Counted from the first letter of the stretch, positions 33,601-36,235 are shown. The stretch is DNA of 64,000 bases from an uncultured Opitutia bacterium (GCA_903913915.1 CAIWNE010000070.1:1-64000), one strand, 5' to 3'. Program-made: numbers and translations. Notes: a model not told the origin generated them from the sequence alone.

Positions 33601-36235
33601 CGCGGGAGGCAGCCTCGCCATCAGCGCCACGGGCAACGTCGCCAGCGTCGCCGGCCTCTCCGTCGAGAACGACGCCGGCCTGGCGCTCTCCACGAGCGAC
33701 GCCACCGTCGCCGCCCCGATCGCCCTCGCGGCCTCGAAGACCCTGACGCTCACCGGCAACCATGTCCTGACCCTGTCGGGCGTGCTCTCCGGCGCCGGCG
33801 CCGTGACGGTCAACGCCAACGCCGGCGTGGTCTTCGGCTCGACCAACACCTACCACGGCGACACCGCGCTTGTAGCCGGCACGGCTTTCCTCGGCGCGGA
33901 CAACGCCCTGGGCGACGGTACGCTGAACATCAGCTACGGCACGCTCAGCAGCGACGGCACGACCGCCCGCAGCCTGGCCAACAACGTCGTCGCTTCCGCC
34001 GACCTCATCCTCGGCGACCAGACCAAGAACGGCGCGCTCACCTTCACCGGTACGGTCGACCTCGGCGGCGACCGCGCCATCAGCGTCAACGCTCCGGTCA
34101 CTCTCTCCGGCGTCGTCAGCAACGGCTCCCTCACCAAGAGCGGCGACGCGACCCTCACGCTCACGGGCGCCAACACCTACGCGGGCCTTACCACGGTCAA
34201 CGCCGGCGTCCTGGCTATCGGCAACGCGGCCGCGCTCGGCACGGACGCCGCGGGCACGGTCGTCGCCGATGGCGCCGAACTCCGCGTCCAGGGCGACATC
34301 ACCGTCGCCTCCGAGGCCATCACCGTGTCCGGTACGGGCGTCTCGGGCAGCGGCGCGATCCGTAACTTCTCCGGCGACAACACCCTCGGCGGCGCGATCA
34401 CGCTCGCTGCCGACACGAGCATCGTCTCGACCGCCGGCAAGCTGACCCTCTCCGGCGGCGTCACCGGCGCGACCAAGAACCTGACCGTCGACGGCGCCGG
34501 CAACGTCACCCTCTCGGGCGTCCTGAACCTCGGCACCGGCGTGCTGGTGAAGAACGGCGCCGGCCTCCTGCTCCTTTCCTCGGCCAACACGCTCGGCGGC
34601 ACCACCGTCGGCGCCGGCACGCTCAAGATCGGCGACGTCGGCTCGCTGGGCTCGGGCGCGGTCACCGTCGCCAACGGCGCCACGCTCGACCTCAACAATT
34701 TCGCGGTCGGCAACGCCATCAGCCTCGGCGCCACGGCGACCCTGAAGAACGGCCAGATCTCCACCGCTTCCGCCCCGACGACGGGTACGCTGGCCGTGGC
34801 GCTCACCGGCACCGCCGACCTTGTGAAGACGGACGCCGGTCGTCTCGAACTCACCGGCGCCAGCACCTTCACCGGCGCGACCTCCGTCGGCGCCGGCACG
34901 GTCGCCGTCTCCGACTTCGGCAACGGCACGAGCGCCAGCCCGCTGGGCATCACGCCGCTGGCCGACCCGAGCAAGCTCGTCCTCTCCGCGGGTGCGACGC
35001 TCGAGTTCAACGGCGCGACCAACACCAGCACGGCGCGCAGCTTCACGATCGGCGGTTCCGCCGGCATCGCGGCCTCCGGCACGGGCACGCTCGAGTTCAC
35101 TTCCGACGCCAAGATCGCGACCACCGGCACGAACCCGGCGCTCACGCTCACGGCGAACAACACCGGCACCAACCGCTTCGCGCCGAGCCTGGCGGCCGAC
35201 AGCGCCCCGCTGGCCACGCTCGCCATCGACGGCGCCGGCACCTGGGTGATCGGCACCGGCGCCAACCGCTTCAAGGGCGACGTCCGCGTCGACGCGGGCT
35301 CCGGCTCCACGATCGGCCTCGAATCCGGCGCCCTGCCGGCCGGCGCCACCATCGCCATCGCGGACGGCGCCAAGGTGCGCTGGGAAGCCGGCAACACCAG
35401 CGACCTTTCGTCCAACCTCAGCATCGCGGCGGGCGCGACCGCCAAGCTCGACCTCGGCAGCAACAACGTCGTGTTCTCGTCGGCTCCGGCCGTCGGCACC
35501 GGCGGCGCGACGATCGAGAAGACCGGCACAGGCGCGCTCAAGATCGACGCCACCGTCAGCGCCCCGACCCTGAACGTCGCCGTGAGCTCCGGCCTCGTGT
35601 CCGTCAACGGCACCGTGGGCAACGTCAGCGTCAGTTCCGGCGCGACCCTCGGCGGCTCCGGCACCGTCGGCGACGTGACCACCGTCCGCGGGTCGCACGT
35701 CTCGCCGGGCAATTCGCCGGGCACGCTGACCACGGGCAACTTCGGCCTCGTCGGCGGTTCCTACTACGACTGGCAGGTCCAGGACGCCAAGGAGCTCACC
35801 GTCCAGCCCGGCTATGACAAGCTGGCGATCTCGGGCAACTTCGACCTGCGTCAGGCCGCGCCGGACAACAAGATCACGATCAGCGTCATCTCGCTCTCCG
35901 ACCCCCACACCGTGGGCAATCCGCTGAACTTCGACAAGCCGGGTACGATCGGTCTGCGTCCGATGACCTTTACCTTCGCGACCGTCGGGGGCTCGGTGCT
36001 CTTGAATCCGGGCGTGAACATCAACGATGTCTTCGCCTTCGACCTCACGCAGTTCACCTATTCCGACGGTAGCGCTTCCGACGCCGGTCTGTGGTCGGTC
36101 AACTGGGATGGCGGCAGCCTCGTGACCATCACCGCCGTCCCCGAGCCTTCCACCTACGGCTTCGGCCTCGGCGCCCTGGCCCTCGCCGCGGCGGCGATTC
36201 GTAGGCGCAAGCGCAAGCCTCAGGCGAACGCCTGA
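542..36235 (+). CDS. Giant PEP-CTERM protein of autotransporter-associated beta-strand repeats (11,897 aa)
   Basis: A single frame of 11,897 codons with no interruption encodes a protein above 1 MDa, probably exported and cell-surface. Residues 1-37 look like a Sec signal peptide (basic start, LMVAAALLGVGV core, AKA cleavage). The mature start, with YYWDQNG and TWDTTNAYWS, is typical of this family. The body repeats the PATR-type motif (LxKTGxGTLxLTGxNTYTGxTxVxxGTL) dozens of times, which predicts a long beta-helix or solenoid. Further modules are a PA14-like domain near residues 4768-4923, inserted GIPxGTxVxSI modules, and a distinct beta-rich stretch near 9440-9870. The C-terminus (last 32 residues) is VPEPSTYGFG, a hydrophobic segment and IRRRKRK, i.e. 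PEP-CTERM for exosortase processing. There is no C-terminal autotransporter barrel. I saw no cysteine while reading it. Adhesion or surface-layer function is inference. The many antisense ORFs here are GC-driven shadows. Confidence 0.9.
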   Translation: MSAPRRQRPRGALSRASLMVAAALLGVGVSRAPQAKAANYYWDQNGTTSGVGGTGTWDTTNAYWSSSTAGTDASVVANFTNADTAFFGGTAGTITLSAPLTIGGLVFTASGDTLTGSTLTLDTSTGFAPTVNVDSGNGGLTEVGTRATISSVLAGNKGLVKTGDGTLVLTAADTYTGATIVQNGTLIVAAQSQLGASTGFISVFGGNNAGMFGGGTLVIGSGSMVSSPAIFTRDFSVSGRGDAAIGAGSLQFIGNNTLTGLFSTGSNSDNRFYGEGGVTILSGKVRFGAGQETYFYGNTIISGAISGGNTGASTTIAKANTTFSTELQITGTNTMLGAVRVEGGFFRVTDGAQVGLSTETTNGANFQFNGAALEIRSDTPASFATKNFGAIYNSMNVYVDHAIGTMGASSLNQTFAFNNINQVNSRTYTFTGRNGTNVSFASVNGSDSSSSNGWTNSGSGLLTINAAAGAFYADTYGTAQTLTLTATGEIVLNGSITASGANHNFTKAGSGVLSISGTNSTFTGTLNINAGTLSVGDLGALNNTYASNVLADAYFAGGTLNYSGASSQTLNRSVWMNATSNIITANGTGALTVGNSANGANAVVNGTAARNLLLGGASTLANTLAGIVTNGPVATGLTKFDSGTWTITTPGTTATSIGTANATFGITAVGTASQTITTTSTSGLVVGQPISGGGVPFGSVISQIISATQFSISQSSAVNAATSLNIGTVSGSLSSITVTSNAANVLTVGTTANLVVGQPISGTGLAAAQGWYVSAINSATTFTVANTTGTAALATNAAAATQTLGLSPSFAGALTITGGTVIVSPTSGTANTINDSAGLTFAADTIRNNGYAGGIFNYSVYSGGSSETMGVLSVTAGAGTVQITPTAGTNTLTFGSLTAPSVGTGLNFVVPASPGTNSVVLMAGGTAGLLSAHAYYNGADFAYTPGGASAVLSAPVYGTTSGFTAVNTLTGSTNVAINTAASTGTLSVTSLKISGNSALTLTGLLTVGGATGGGILVDSATTGASITGTGVTTASAGDLVIRVNGPSDILTLSAPVTATTTGGITKNGLGTLILNAVNAETTGGVVTVNEGKLQLLGATTTLGASGVGLTLRQGTTFDMNGVSLSAVGALNSAGTIMNSSGTLATLNVGTGNGSGIVSGLIQDGTGGLALTKSGTGTLTLTGLNTFTQPLTIAGGTVAVTTLANIGFPSGIGAGVGTSDATNAASLVFSGTGGTLLYTGASASVYQTTQTPSVAINRLFTVAGGATATIDSSGQFGNNTAATSSANSATLIFSSASPLVYTGSGTATVTLQGSSIGDNEFDPQLANANFALTKTGSGLWILGNANNTYAGATTISGGQLRVAPGKLSANSNLVLAGGVLETSGTYSAAIGTGPGQVQWIGSSAGGFAASTAPLKVNLGGGTAIKWGSTTTNFSSTGTLTLSSSTALADVEFQNALDLNGGTRTITVNDNTQTATDFATVSGVISNSTGTGNITLNGNSVLYLTGANTYNGTTTITGSVAVTSIGASGATSSAFGTNVSGGQLLVGSGGSGGALVYYGSGETVTRVIALNGSTGGATLDSSGTGPLVIGLGGIVNTVSTGAATNAKTLTLRGQNSDANIIGSVLTNDPVGYLTVNKTDGGTWILAGANTYTGTTTVTNGWLGIGGTTGGTSGNPLPGALTFGSGYINEGIFATNPAGLTISSTVSFNNNQANSFGGANSITLSSGSFTSPGGNPTILNIISGGTLTIGSSAATFSSDGTNGRTLYFNGSGNTVLNAAMVAGSGAGYVALTVATSSDATTTLAGTGTPTTTSTTLAPFTLTQGNLVLGRTPTGVITTNYYFEELLTQTVNLNGGVLSASNALTGTNSIQNPIKLGGTVTVAGTNPIEFGWTTSVTMAASQLLINNNSGGLTISGTTAALTNSAASTLTIAGTGNTAISGVVAQGTGNQGLTNSGSGTVTLTGVNTSQGALTASNGVVVLSGAGTWNSGTIATNPGGILRLDNTAGSVSRATGAYTTAGGTLDFIGNSAGTSQSVGALTINTGLTAITMNTPTSGTNILTFASVSFANSGSSLDLTGVPSLNTSNKVVFTSAPTLTNNVAPRILLGTDFATYSSGVLAFAGYNSGAINSAAATDTMSLAANATIDSNRTLNALKINGSGLTIGGTGQSQLTLSAASLINLGGNNTLSVPLLAFGSNAGYFQAANGTTLAVTGIITGSGGLSKASAGTLDLQKANYQTSTTNVLGGTLKLSGGTNTLYAQQALNVNLGATLDLNGNAQLIAALGSAGALASTGGTITSSAGTGTLVSVSGAASTFAGAISGAVNFVRAGNYTTTFESAQTYTGATLLLGSQTNLQDNATLLNTSSIDLNTGLLYVDNNSSLAVYNPNRIGDTIPITMRGGYLQYNPRFNATSNETFGALLLPLGSNRITVNQVPGNYAYNTSTLTFASLTRTSGATMNFSGSNLGLPQAGASRILFTAAPALVGNQLLGAWAIANSTDYASYNTQTGVGAAGSGGYTPYLWQDINAANVAPGAGIFVAGSITDINAQANASLLLPSGATTTDMLRVSGGYSNDILFTNATDTLNLALGGFLRDNNNTSTSIGSTTTRGILTAGGAETSGTRELIFYGNQNTITVNAVIADNGSGNSVRLVKSGANTLTLTGFNTYTGGTIVNQGTLNLSATTAPSGSNYVIPGDLTLSMGILDTQVAVTMNTNAGQINPAANIIINGSGALTLVGANTLNSLTFSNLGGNVAPTITSGGVLTLTSSTPITATSSNPAKVVTVAGTLTLPSGSSTISVAPVVLQGTTTGIAPLVATLNISAIVQNGASASSISKTGDGILQLSGASTFTGGVTVGGAAGGLLLSGSSSSSSSFAAGTGLNGTFISGPVGLGTLTMGSGTTLYGDGTTRTLANAVVFSGQPLFDAYTTTASSVVINGTSTFNGGNALTVNVTNPYLTATFQGPVTNIAALTSVTKTGAGNFGFDFTGYGAAAPITISGGGTFTLLNDGAGNGLPETLTMGVITDDAALPTIVIGASGQTALWNQPANKTIAPASLVAHLENGLSLTNNNQYGLLVADNIVLSTTQGSTGPVYTVSTATASNLTPGLNLAGVISGGATGSAAVVLTKAGAGALVLSNTGNTFGGSGSIIDITGGILQAGSDAVLGNSANVVRLSANSATQGFRAAGTFATARTILLNSASNALDVTPGNTLTLNAAFATNATSTTNYNLQKNDDGTLTFGASVNNTAFKGNLTVAAGAVLVAGNGNLGSVTTGSATTNATVNVTVASTAGLFPGMSVTGAGIPDNTSIASITDATHFALSAAATTSATPTLTYTNFINVGSYVSTTAYGGAALQLSGGVTVANSLVLQYGGNNLAQGGINTSGHLESISGANTVSGAVYLNYDASIGADAGASLTLSGTVSTLSGNRQIYFVGDGNINLATNIIGGSYLLSKRGAGTLTVSVAQTSNLNSGGTTPIIGGTLLFNAAGAFSSSNTNGIQAQNAAIVRLDNSSTSVANRLGTKGLTLATGTFDFIANTAAGTSESVGTLTATWGADAVNFTNAGAANSTLTFAGLASNVVSGGGFLSFNSAQTFNAGTAKVVFTTAPTLTNGLVQRAVVADASGLNFAAYGTSLTAFAAYTASDGSGTGTDLTYTNGNGGKAYGLNASNVAGTYSATTTYNVTGTTALLSNPGLSGRTINALRIAGSGTNVQFGASGGIQLTLSAGNILATGSSEAIGNATLASAGMAPVIATAAVEAGLAVGTGASLDFNAVLSNAANVTKALGGSLSLNTKQYFNTGANVFSVLGGTVTLNGGENTLWQGAQGGTNGQLLAIGPGATLDLNGNSQMAGDLVSPNRNAYANGGGTLTSATAATFVSSLLNGTASSWGGQITGALALNLAGTNGTTFYYDNTYSGPTIITTGGTLTLRDNARLSGTSSILVSGGGLSIDNNQANALADRLPDGATITLKSAKTFNFTGRDNTNVSETIGNLVFAEGGTSTTLTNGVGLASTVLNVGNVTQQNGAVWLISSSAIDGTMGSSRRVLIANGASLLVNGIIPWINMGGGDLTSYLMPVSGTAVGGLGKLGAVGFQGYDGTVLPTSSNPTGNYKIATAAISLPAGGLTLNAMAINNGGSAQTFSFAAATDVLNLTAGQIVKSATSDTTIGATLDSGRFTAGGVTPQSGTVDLTLVNTGGTNTNIVLNARVVDNGSQPVRLVFTGYNTGQLRINNGLNSYTGGTIVNAPNGAVTNGYVDLNVTGADGTTGNSAIPLAANLPDSLILNGGGVRLLQSNQINFAITPVLRGGVATLNLNNFNQTLAGLSFDNDGGAGPQVTTGTGVLTLAGGITAISGNVGALSLISGAGASVPAAGGTIAVDLAGNNLTFNVAPVTVNGNATLANATPTLSISAPIGSSVNPSTTGITKTGNGLLLLSGANLFGGGVSVNSGGLAVGASTNVSTRGATTGLADAFANGPVGTGTLAMGAGTFLTSTGANTLNNAMTVAGALTMRGTNSLTINGATTLLGNATINVEAPLTVFTLNGVVDDAGAGYSITKSGLGTLLLGNNNTFSGGVTVNAGTLALAGVNGGSAAPVFAGTTATIGNGGMISLLNSGSGNNGLIVYGNNIVVSGTLAAANINVGNNGANTGNTIQVPDVSLLGGQILNVSSANSYILRILNLSGDVADGSAPKINVAPGSTAVVFTYSGDKPVNVGQGLLVFPDLISVGTTTVLTTGTGSANTNGNGQKAILLSDAVAYPGGYYPLVVQGYATTPATTPAGFVSGGLLGVYASFAATQAATNATIAGIGYTAGGNLVTSLNDASASSRSASLVGAFANSTGVFNGLLKITNAGTYRFRSSGDDQTVLYVDGSAVVNSTAYNTESSIGTLTLAAGYHNISFRTYNGSGGSSYRLFYTGADTAANGLGGGWQTVAASNLYYASGAPNAANSYNGAAVIANDYTLAAGASATVDTFGTLFGSVIDQTSVLTLGANSNLSVQNGTIGSFGAGWFGAAGSAVIGNGAIVNAGGTASSAAGTFNLLGAVTQSGAGIATGVGVSNAFIKTGTGTLGLGGNNTATFTGDLVVQGGTVILNSANSLPAGSAGRTVVTAPTYSTTTITLGGTDTVGTLGIQPGAMLSGTNVAAGTYVVSLTDATHIVVSTAPTGALATNLTFKLGTLIRTASNNSGATAPTATLGGSTVTLGGSDTAFSLGLQPGVQVFGTGIAAGTYVTAVTGANTFTISQPTTATLAGTYNFSASGMLDLNGQTGVAGNVVISGAGPTFPAATPAAILATTAGGALWNSSPNAASLTGILTVPANATVGGNGDLTLNAIYAPSTTTVTKVGANTLVLNGTNTTTFLGNIAVSAGVLRLTNLAGLGDTTGTTTISSGAVLDLNGLAVGAEPVTISGTGFGGSGAISGLGTVSSLGALINRSGTAASLSGTLTLAANAGIGSSDINATSGITSAGNLTLSGQITGAFVLTKVGANTLNITGMTSASANTGIIVAEGRVVFSGGSTVQNGAGALTVNAGAVTGALTPINTLQFDYAGLGATSVNRDNAHTINLSGGALLLTANTGAVTAQNENLGAVNIALGSGFSLITLDANATSTLELSNTGTATVTRSANTGTVLVRGANLGVNAPLAVGSTNIVPGTAPTVIGAAYSAGNKTNGIIPWMIVDNTGIAGSGVSFATDTGTTGIRALNTSTEMDTTFTAGNNILLNTTTALTAGAVFSSGYATTTVNSLTFSTAANPSLTILSGRNVEVGSGGILATTSATIGSVGGGFVNAASSGTAREMIVTTAGAGTVLTINAAVGGTVSPSTAGLTKSGEGTLVLGAASDAYTGSTVVNLGTLQLAPAAPTANVLFYKATVPAAQGSYASTLKADALVLNAGATFDLNGSSQAFGGFSSAGVLPGGGGIVTNSSTTASTLSVDLGAAADFAGQINGTATNVVNFVKAGAYALTLHDNNAYYGTTTVQGNLLTLTDQGRLSNTSGITIANSVLRWDDTGVQAMSNRIASTVPITLDGGAFEYVSRSGVNATLSLGPINVAAGNGVFRITQGGSTSTSTTTGVGSATVTFAAMPTRSTGATFSFVTGSYSAIGDNPYVVFTTPPALTNGIIAPWSTVVGFDFLNSTPAVNVEFATYDPASGVHAVTNAQQTVLTAANTFASLASATSNVRMGTAVTETVAVGGQTINTLTMNMAAETLSFAAAGDTLTLAAGGLLGGTDNNARTIGSAALPGKLTAGATVSELFVTNGGNLLTLYPKIVDNGVLGGLNLVVSGLSQPANTPAVVLANANSYLGTTYVNGVGLMLANTTGSGNAVPGNLIITGGNSAGLLANADSLAISYAVVQNLANQQIADTATVTVRGGSAYTTNGFNETIGNLVFNAQGGANGGNGPYVSTGSGLLTIASGGTISATSLTDFRDIPTVLGNLAFSSSLGVSVDQVANTTVNGGNGQVGLALNSRLMSAGSIIKSGAGVLSVGGVSYLADTFGFADGNSGTIVLGSNANYPLSTVNLGYAGNILDMRGQSNLQLGALTGVAGSLVKNFNVSAGGTLVVGSANSAFTYDGGFASDYTTGLLNITKVGTGAWTLTADNSASILGTLQVNFGSVVLAGSSAKVGFLTEILAKGGAITLDNSVNAVSNRLGGTTSFQSSAADRTFKNQGGTLNYIGGGSAVSEALNTVTDVEGMSTWALTAGSASTTITLATLSASSTANRGGLYLNAGTGILGGSAGSGHVNVIATSTGVVGNIRPDVIGIDSSGSGLVVSDSNGFRLLTSGDAALGYFAPGASNYLSTTTPAIITATGGTTANAASGSNAFLAASTFLYGANTINSLTLSSGGGLVSNGGGLSSALFSASGLNTLSLTAGALVAQSGNSGLTGGAVTSGSALLYVHALGDLAINSYVLGSAGLVKDGPGTLTLGKANYNTAQLFINEGTVKLAGGNNTWLVIPTSTIPTVVDLVVNAGSLDLNGNSQAFARITHTTSSSFAAGAGSVVNTSATPATLFILNPATSFAGTLGGVGGNNFSFDKSTVNTLTLYSPATYTGTTVVRGSQLTLRDSAAITGGGAVSALQGATLALDNSGLAISSARLGTSAINLTGSTLQFLGSAGSDSQTVGAVTLGAGASAVNVTLYASTSTSSSPALLTLASLAQATSQSVVNFTYAGGTMGFARSGVAGSLGTAQSSNPQVLITAAPTLTNGIIGPWAVVNGFDWAAYLATADAASGAQGVGALGSSVTTGAGTTSYPFGTYSSNSLTTPPASTDNITTASSTLGTWGTVTMNTLAIRSTSATTSMALTGKSLDALATLVSGGLLTSNNNLTTAIRGVRLTAGTAANATLYDYANGTASQSMQAQVTDNALGQVNFVKSGAATVGLGVSPILNLASTTANSPTVTVTGNTPGILAGMTVANAVVGVPANTVITGIASSTTFNVAVGTALAGSTTAADSAFGFPSVQVIPGLTLTNGSNTVTVPAGTSIMPGAAVTLVNGTTGVTTAGGVTVASVSGTTLTLSGNFAGTTFTSGTVIFGTAATAPVSTPAAALSGSTSLQVLSGTGIAAGMYVSGAGIAPGTTVSSVAGNVVTLSAAAAANATSNVAFTAIPMGLTQTAVPITAAGTSVTVSATNAPGIVPGMSVTGFGIPVGTIVSSVSGTAVTLSQAITSVGAGSTSTLTFGAQLLNSTTTASTITSAASSASATVTIGSTQGLYAGMKVSGAGVPANSYITSIASGTTFTLNATATISSGASLTLTSPTVIGTFANAYTGATVVNQGLLNIGGTSGGNTVGQIIVPGDLVLNNASATQQSGYNGTIAATSNVTINGGGVLTLTGLNTVNSLTFNSTGGSATPSVTGGTLVLNAASAISATNDNYAFTPTVSAILELNGSSKTITTSGLSPVDLSITGVIQNTMSGTAASLTKAGAGSLVLTGASTFNGGVTLSAGSIILGGSSSVTAPTTTAGYTFVTGTGPLGTGTLTMADGTTILSDTTARTLLNPLVLSGNITIGQAATGLTLAGTVNLGASTRTITVTSPQVTGTMSGPITGSAGLTKAGDGILKLSSAGNAYAGTTTVSAGELQLGAANALPLAGAVTVSANGAFDIAANSAVIGALSGSGLITNSSSAATLTAGDATNTSFAGVFTAGTVANLNLTKNGSGTLTLTGINTANGTLTVNQGGVTLSGANGIISFATDTINAGGTLTVDNSTYLTNRLQGKNLTLQGGTFVLGGNASSAVNETIGTLLVQNGGGVITLSGGAGGAELLTITTLTAQAVNSGGSLLLRGASLGSAAGANVANATVTTFTGVTGVTQGTGVNLSATMPIRPDIIADASATGSGTGFLTKDSSTGFLRPLATAELATSLTSSSTTNFGNFSAVQNYPAATSVNSLTLSTVNGIAVSGAGQAGQRYAPGSGLAALTVNTGGILATSSATLSVGSLVTNANTQYDMHVVGGSATLTINGFLTGTTGGLVKADAGQLALNNTAYYTGATTVNGGTLKLNSGAANTLAVGITNTASTAQALVVNGGTLDLNGYDQSVTTITSADVVSGQAGTITSTVAANLITNTGAGSTFAGNVGGTLNLYKTGASTLVLTGTNAYAGTTNILGTGLTLQDGGTLASTTINIGGGALNFVNNGLANNNARISASALVNLSSGTVTLTGSNQVSSAVTIGSAGNGVSLLQGSNTFTVTPPAATTNNVASLAVANLTRSTGAVATFAATGLGSTVTGNGQVFVTNVNGTATANTNGILGGWAVAGATVAGADNWATLAGAQTLSLTTTVNSNTVTLASGSIGSLVLGQSVTGGNLPAGAFVTGFTDATHFTVSAYPTAAGTANSTAAAAGIGAFNAFGYATLDDTTATIGSSANANVVATTTTLAALGAGASVAVNSLRIAPTATQTITLGNDTVTIGTGGLLKTSAAFATTLAGGTVTTAAGGGELFVINNSANSLTVSSVIADNGGAVSLVKSGAGALILSSANNTYTGGTYVNAGTVTMAGTGSAVVLPGNLTVNSGGTVNTTTTANLGMASTANVTVNGAGTFTLAGITTAGTYTLNALSFANNGGTTNPSVVVPGVTAGILSLAGATPISVNSYNAATVATISGTGALAFTAASPVVNVTSNDATGAFVAKVTPDLNINPTAGIASSVTAQIVKTGNGVLALSSASANTGGWKLQDGTLILNNATALGTIAGAFTIGDSTTANTVPLTILAGSAAIVVGANPVVVNRDFTFGGTVGTNNLTLGGTVNLGAATRTITVAAPAVTASLTGAISSTATGTAFVKDGPGALVVSAASGLAGAGVTVANGVLRLGATDAIPNTSVITVNAGAVLDLAGFTLNAPQLAGAGLVTNSSTTAAAIVLGGASASDVSTNSSSTFGMSVVDISANKIGLTKAGVGTVTLNVSGNTNYGATTVVSGTLAGGADNAFPANSTVTVGNATTGALTATFDTGAFNQTIGGLQAGNTNASGLASVRIGAGKTLTVGGLVQVGVTSATTATTKMTVTGAGTLSVGTASSPTNANIVIGYGQTTNVSSAGVLDLSGLSTFYANLGTGTLLLGDNSNAGGTATAASSIIFAQSSKVVAAAISTDTPSGDNNGLLVQTFKLGSGTNEFDATNIYVGSQANRANGAIVFNGGTGTFKIRDMTGTDTGRANLYVSYGSATTGFTIDGKVTLTGHSSDLLLNNLGVGGGSGLSAAIRSGTFSFDTGTLDATTVNIANRSGTTATSGTVTGMMNLNVGGGAGAVTFVTAVVGSNSATTATTSGQASGTLNIGGGTVGITTLTLGNDSIGGGTTAQTSGPVSATLSVSGGTTTIGTLNMNVNSSANTGTGNASVANLNVSGGALNVTSLSLANTSVAAATATSTLSITGGTLTLGSDLLYTKTSGTVNSTVTLNGGTLDMGGFAIGSSSVTVGSGTGALNFQSGTLKNVGLINNTAGLTKTTAGTLTIAGTAAYTGATTVSAGTLVLSSTSSSTSGVSINGGTNTTVVITNANATGSGSLVSSTGATTPIFKLHIDGGGTITLPNAVGGNSGINTTFDVDNNGSGSNGVILLNGTMANSGVGTLTYNVTGANGYSLSIANIRNSAGTPGTITFNPTTAALILGNLTGNQSTSTNTWALSGTNTGNAVTGVISNSAAGTISAVTKSGTGTWVLSGANTYTGATTISSGVLQVGAGSTSGTLGTAAVTNNASLVFNRSDALTVSNAIGGSGSVTQAGAGNLSLTGANAFSGATLVSAGTLTAASGALAGTSGIAVNGATLSAVDVNSGATLSLDNSSKASFSGNVTLGAVSNANATDANALNFTASTGAVTLAALTGAGNTTFGSDATITGGISGGTVNVTGALTAAVSGGTINAASLAGNISGAATTTVAGLTNGAIAGTGTLSSGSLTSSSVSGGTNTITGAATVTTVSGGTTTVGGVATVTTVTNGTLNLNGATAAVTHLNGGTIALGSSTALSVSDGTSAGAIAGATGSLTKTSNGTLTLTGANTYGAGTTISVGTLQLGNGGTTGSIGAGDVTDNATFAISRSDDLTFASKITGTGGFTKLSGNNLTLTGANDYAGATLVSAGTLTAASGALAGTSGITVNGATLSAVDVNSGATLTLDSTSKASFSGNVTLGAVTNANATDANALNFTASTGAVTLASLTGVGKTTFGSDATVTGGISGGTINVTGALTAAVSGGTVNAASLTGNISGASTSVTLTGLLTGNVANGTVGADALTGNVTGGAVTIAHLLTGNVSGGTVSAGSMTGDVASSVTVAGLLTGAITDGTNALGSLSSSSVTGGTNAISGDATITTVAGGTTTVSGIGAVTTLSSGTVKLMGLTATITHLSGGAVALGNTALTVSDGTFGGIISGPTGSLTKTSNGTLTLNGANTFGGAINLAAGTLAFGAANAAANASGLNVTGDATFVLPDWSAGSALPIAIASGKTLTANASTGITLDAALTGAGTLTIVGSATAGDRFILGAATGFTGAINLQQGILEADPFVGNTGTARNVSAINVTGDATIVGTTYHGIAVPVSVAAGKTATLRGIQNLTQTLSGSGDLLVQDSTLTLGGTNTFSGNIRLAGGSLAISATGNVASVAGLSVENDAGLALSTSDATVAAPIALAASKTLTLTGNHVLTLSGVLSGAGAVTVNANAGVVFGSTNTYHGDTALVAGTAFLGADNALGDGTLNISYGTLSSDGTTARSLANNVVASADLILGDQTKNGALTFTGTVDLGGDRAISVNAPVTLSGVVSNGSLTKSGDATLTLTGANTYAGLTTVNAGVLAIGNAAALGTDAAGTVVADGAELRVQGDITVASEAITVSGTGVSGSGAIRNFSGDNTLGGAITLAADTSIVSTAGKLTLSGGVTGATKNLTVDGAGNVTLSGVLNLGTGVLVKNGAGLLLLSSANTLGGTTVGAGTLKIGDVGSLGSGAVTVANGATLDLNNFAVGNAISLGATATLKNGQISTASAPTTGTLAVALTGTADLVKTDAGRLELTGASTFTGATSVGAGTVAVSDFGNGTSASPLGITPLADPSKLVLSAGATLEFNGATNTSTARSFTIGGSAGIAASGTGTLEFTSDAKIATTGTNPALTLTANNTGTNRFAPSLAADSAPLATLAIDGAGTWVIGTGANRFKGDVRVDAGSGSTIGLESGALPAGATIAIADGAKVRWEAGNTSDLSSNLSIAAGATAKLDLGSNNVVFSSAPAVGTGGATIEKTGTGALKIDATVSAPTLNVAVSSGLVSVNGTVGNVSVSSGATLGGSGTVGDVTTVRGSHVSPGNSPGTLTTGNFGLVGGSYYDWQVQDAKELTVQPGYDKLAISGNFDLRQAAPDNKITISVISLSDPHTVGNPLNFDKPGTIGLRPMTFTFATVGGSVLLNPGVNINDVFAFDLTQFTYSDGSASDAGLWSVNWDGGSLVTITAVPEPSTYGFGLGALALAAAAIRRRKRKPQANA
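2510..2930 (+). repeat. Inserted small beta modules (2 copies) in the giant protein
   Basis: Two consecutive modules of the form LVVGQPISGxG...VxxIxSATxFTVxxT interrupt the PATR array. They recur singly or in arrays at about 10330-10510, 15830-16250, 22618-23735 and 26750-26940. The pattern (position value, GxGI, GTxVxSI, TxFTLS) resembles short beta modules I associate with phage fibres and surface proteins. Confidence 0.55.
14845..15310 (+). other. PA14-like module inside the giant protein
   Basis: This segment reads GGLLGVYASFAAT, then FNGLLKITNAGTYRFRSS, GDDQTVLYVDGSAVV and LAAGYHNISFRTYNGSG. The GxYRFRxxxDDxxxLYVDG plus AGYHxIxxxYxxxxG pattern is that of PA14 domains, which commonly bind carbohydrate. 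It is the one clearly non-repetitive domain within the solenoid. Confidence 0.65.
22618..23735 (+). repeat. Array of about five small beta modules in the giant protein
   Basis: About five modules with the pattern GMxVxGxGIPxGTxVxSVxGTxVTLS run head to tail here and then return directly to a PATR (TFANAYTGATVVNQGLL). This is the largest run of this module in the protein. Confidence 0.55.
31060..33045 (+). repeat. Internal 990-bp-spaced duplication in the giant gene
   Basis: GTLTAASGALAGTSGI through GALTAAVSGGT is repeated almost unchanged 330 residues later (31111 and 32101 are exactly 990 bp apart, in frame). The second copy carries an extra LLTGN-rich insertion before both copies converge again on GSLTKTSNGTLTL. 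The divergence is low compared with other PATRs, so this is the most recent duplication visible in the gene. Confidence 0.75.
36137..36232 (+). other. PEP-CTERM sorting signal
   Basis: VPEPSTYGFG, a hydrophobic helix (LGALALAAAAI) and an RRRKRK cluster form the tripartite exosortase sorting signal at the extreme C-terminus. No exosortase gene is in this window, so processing depends on one elsewhere in the genome. Confidence 0.9.
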
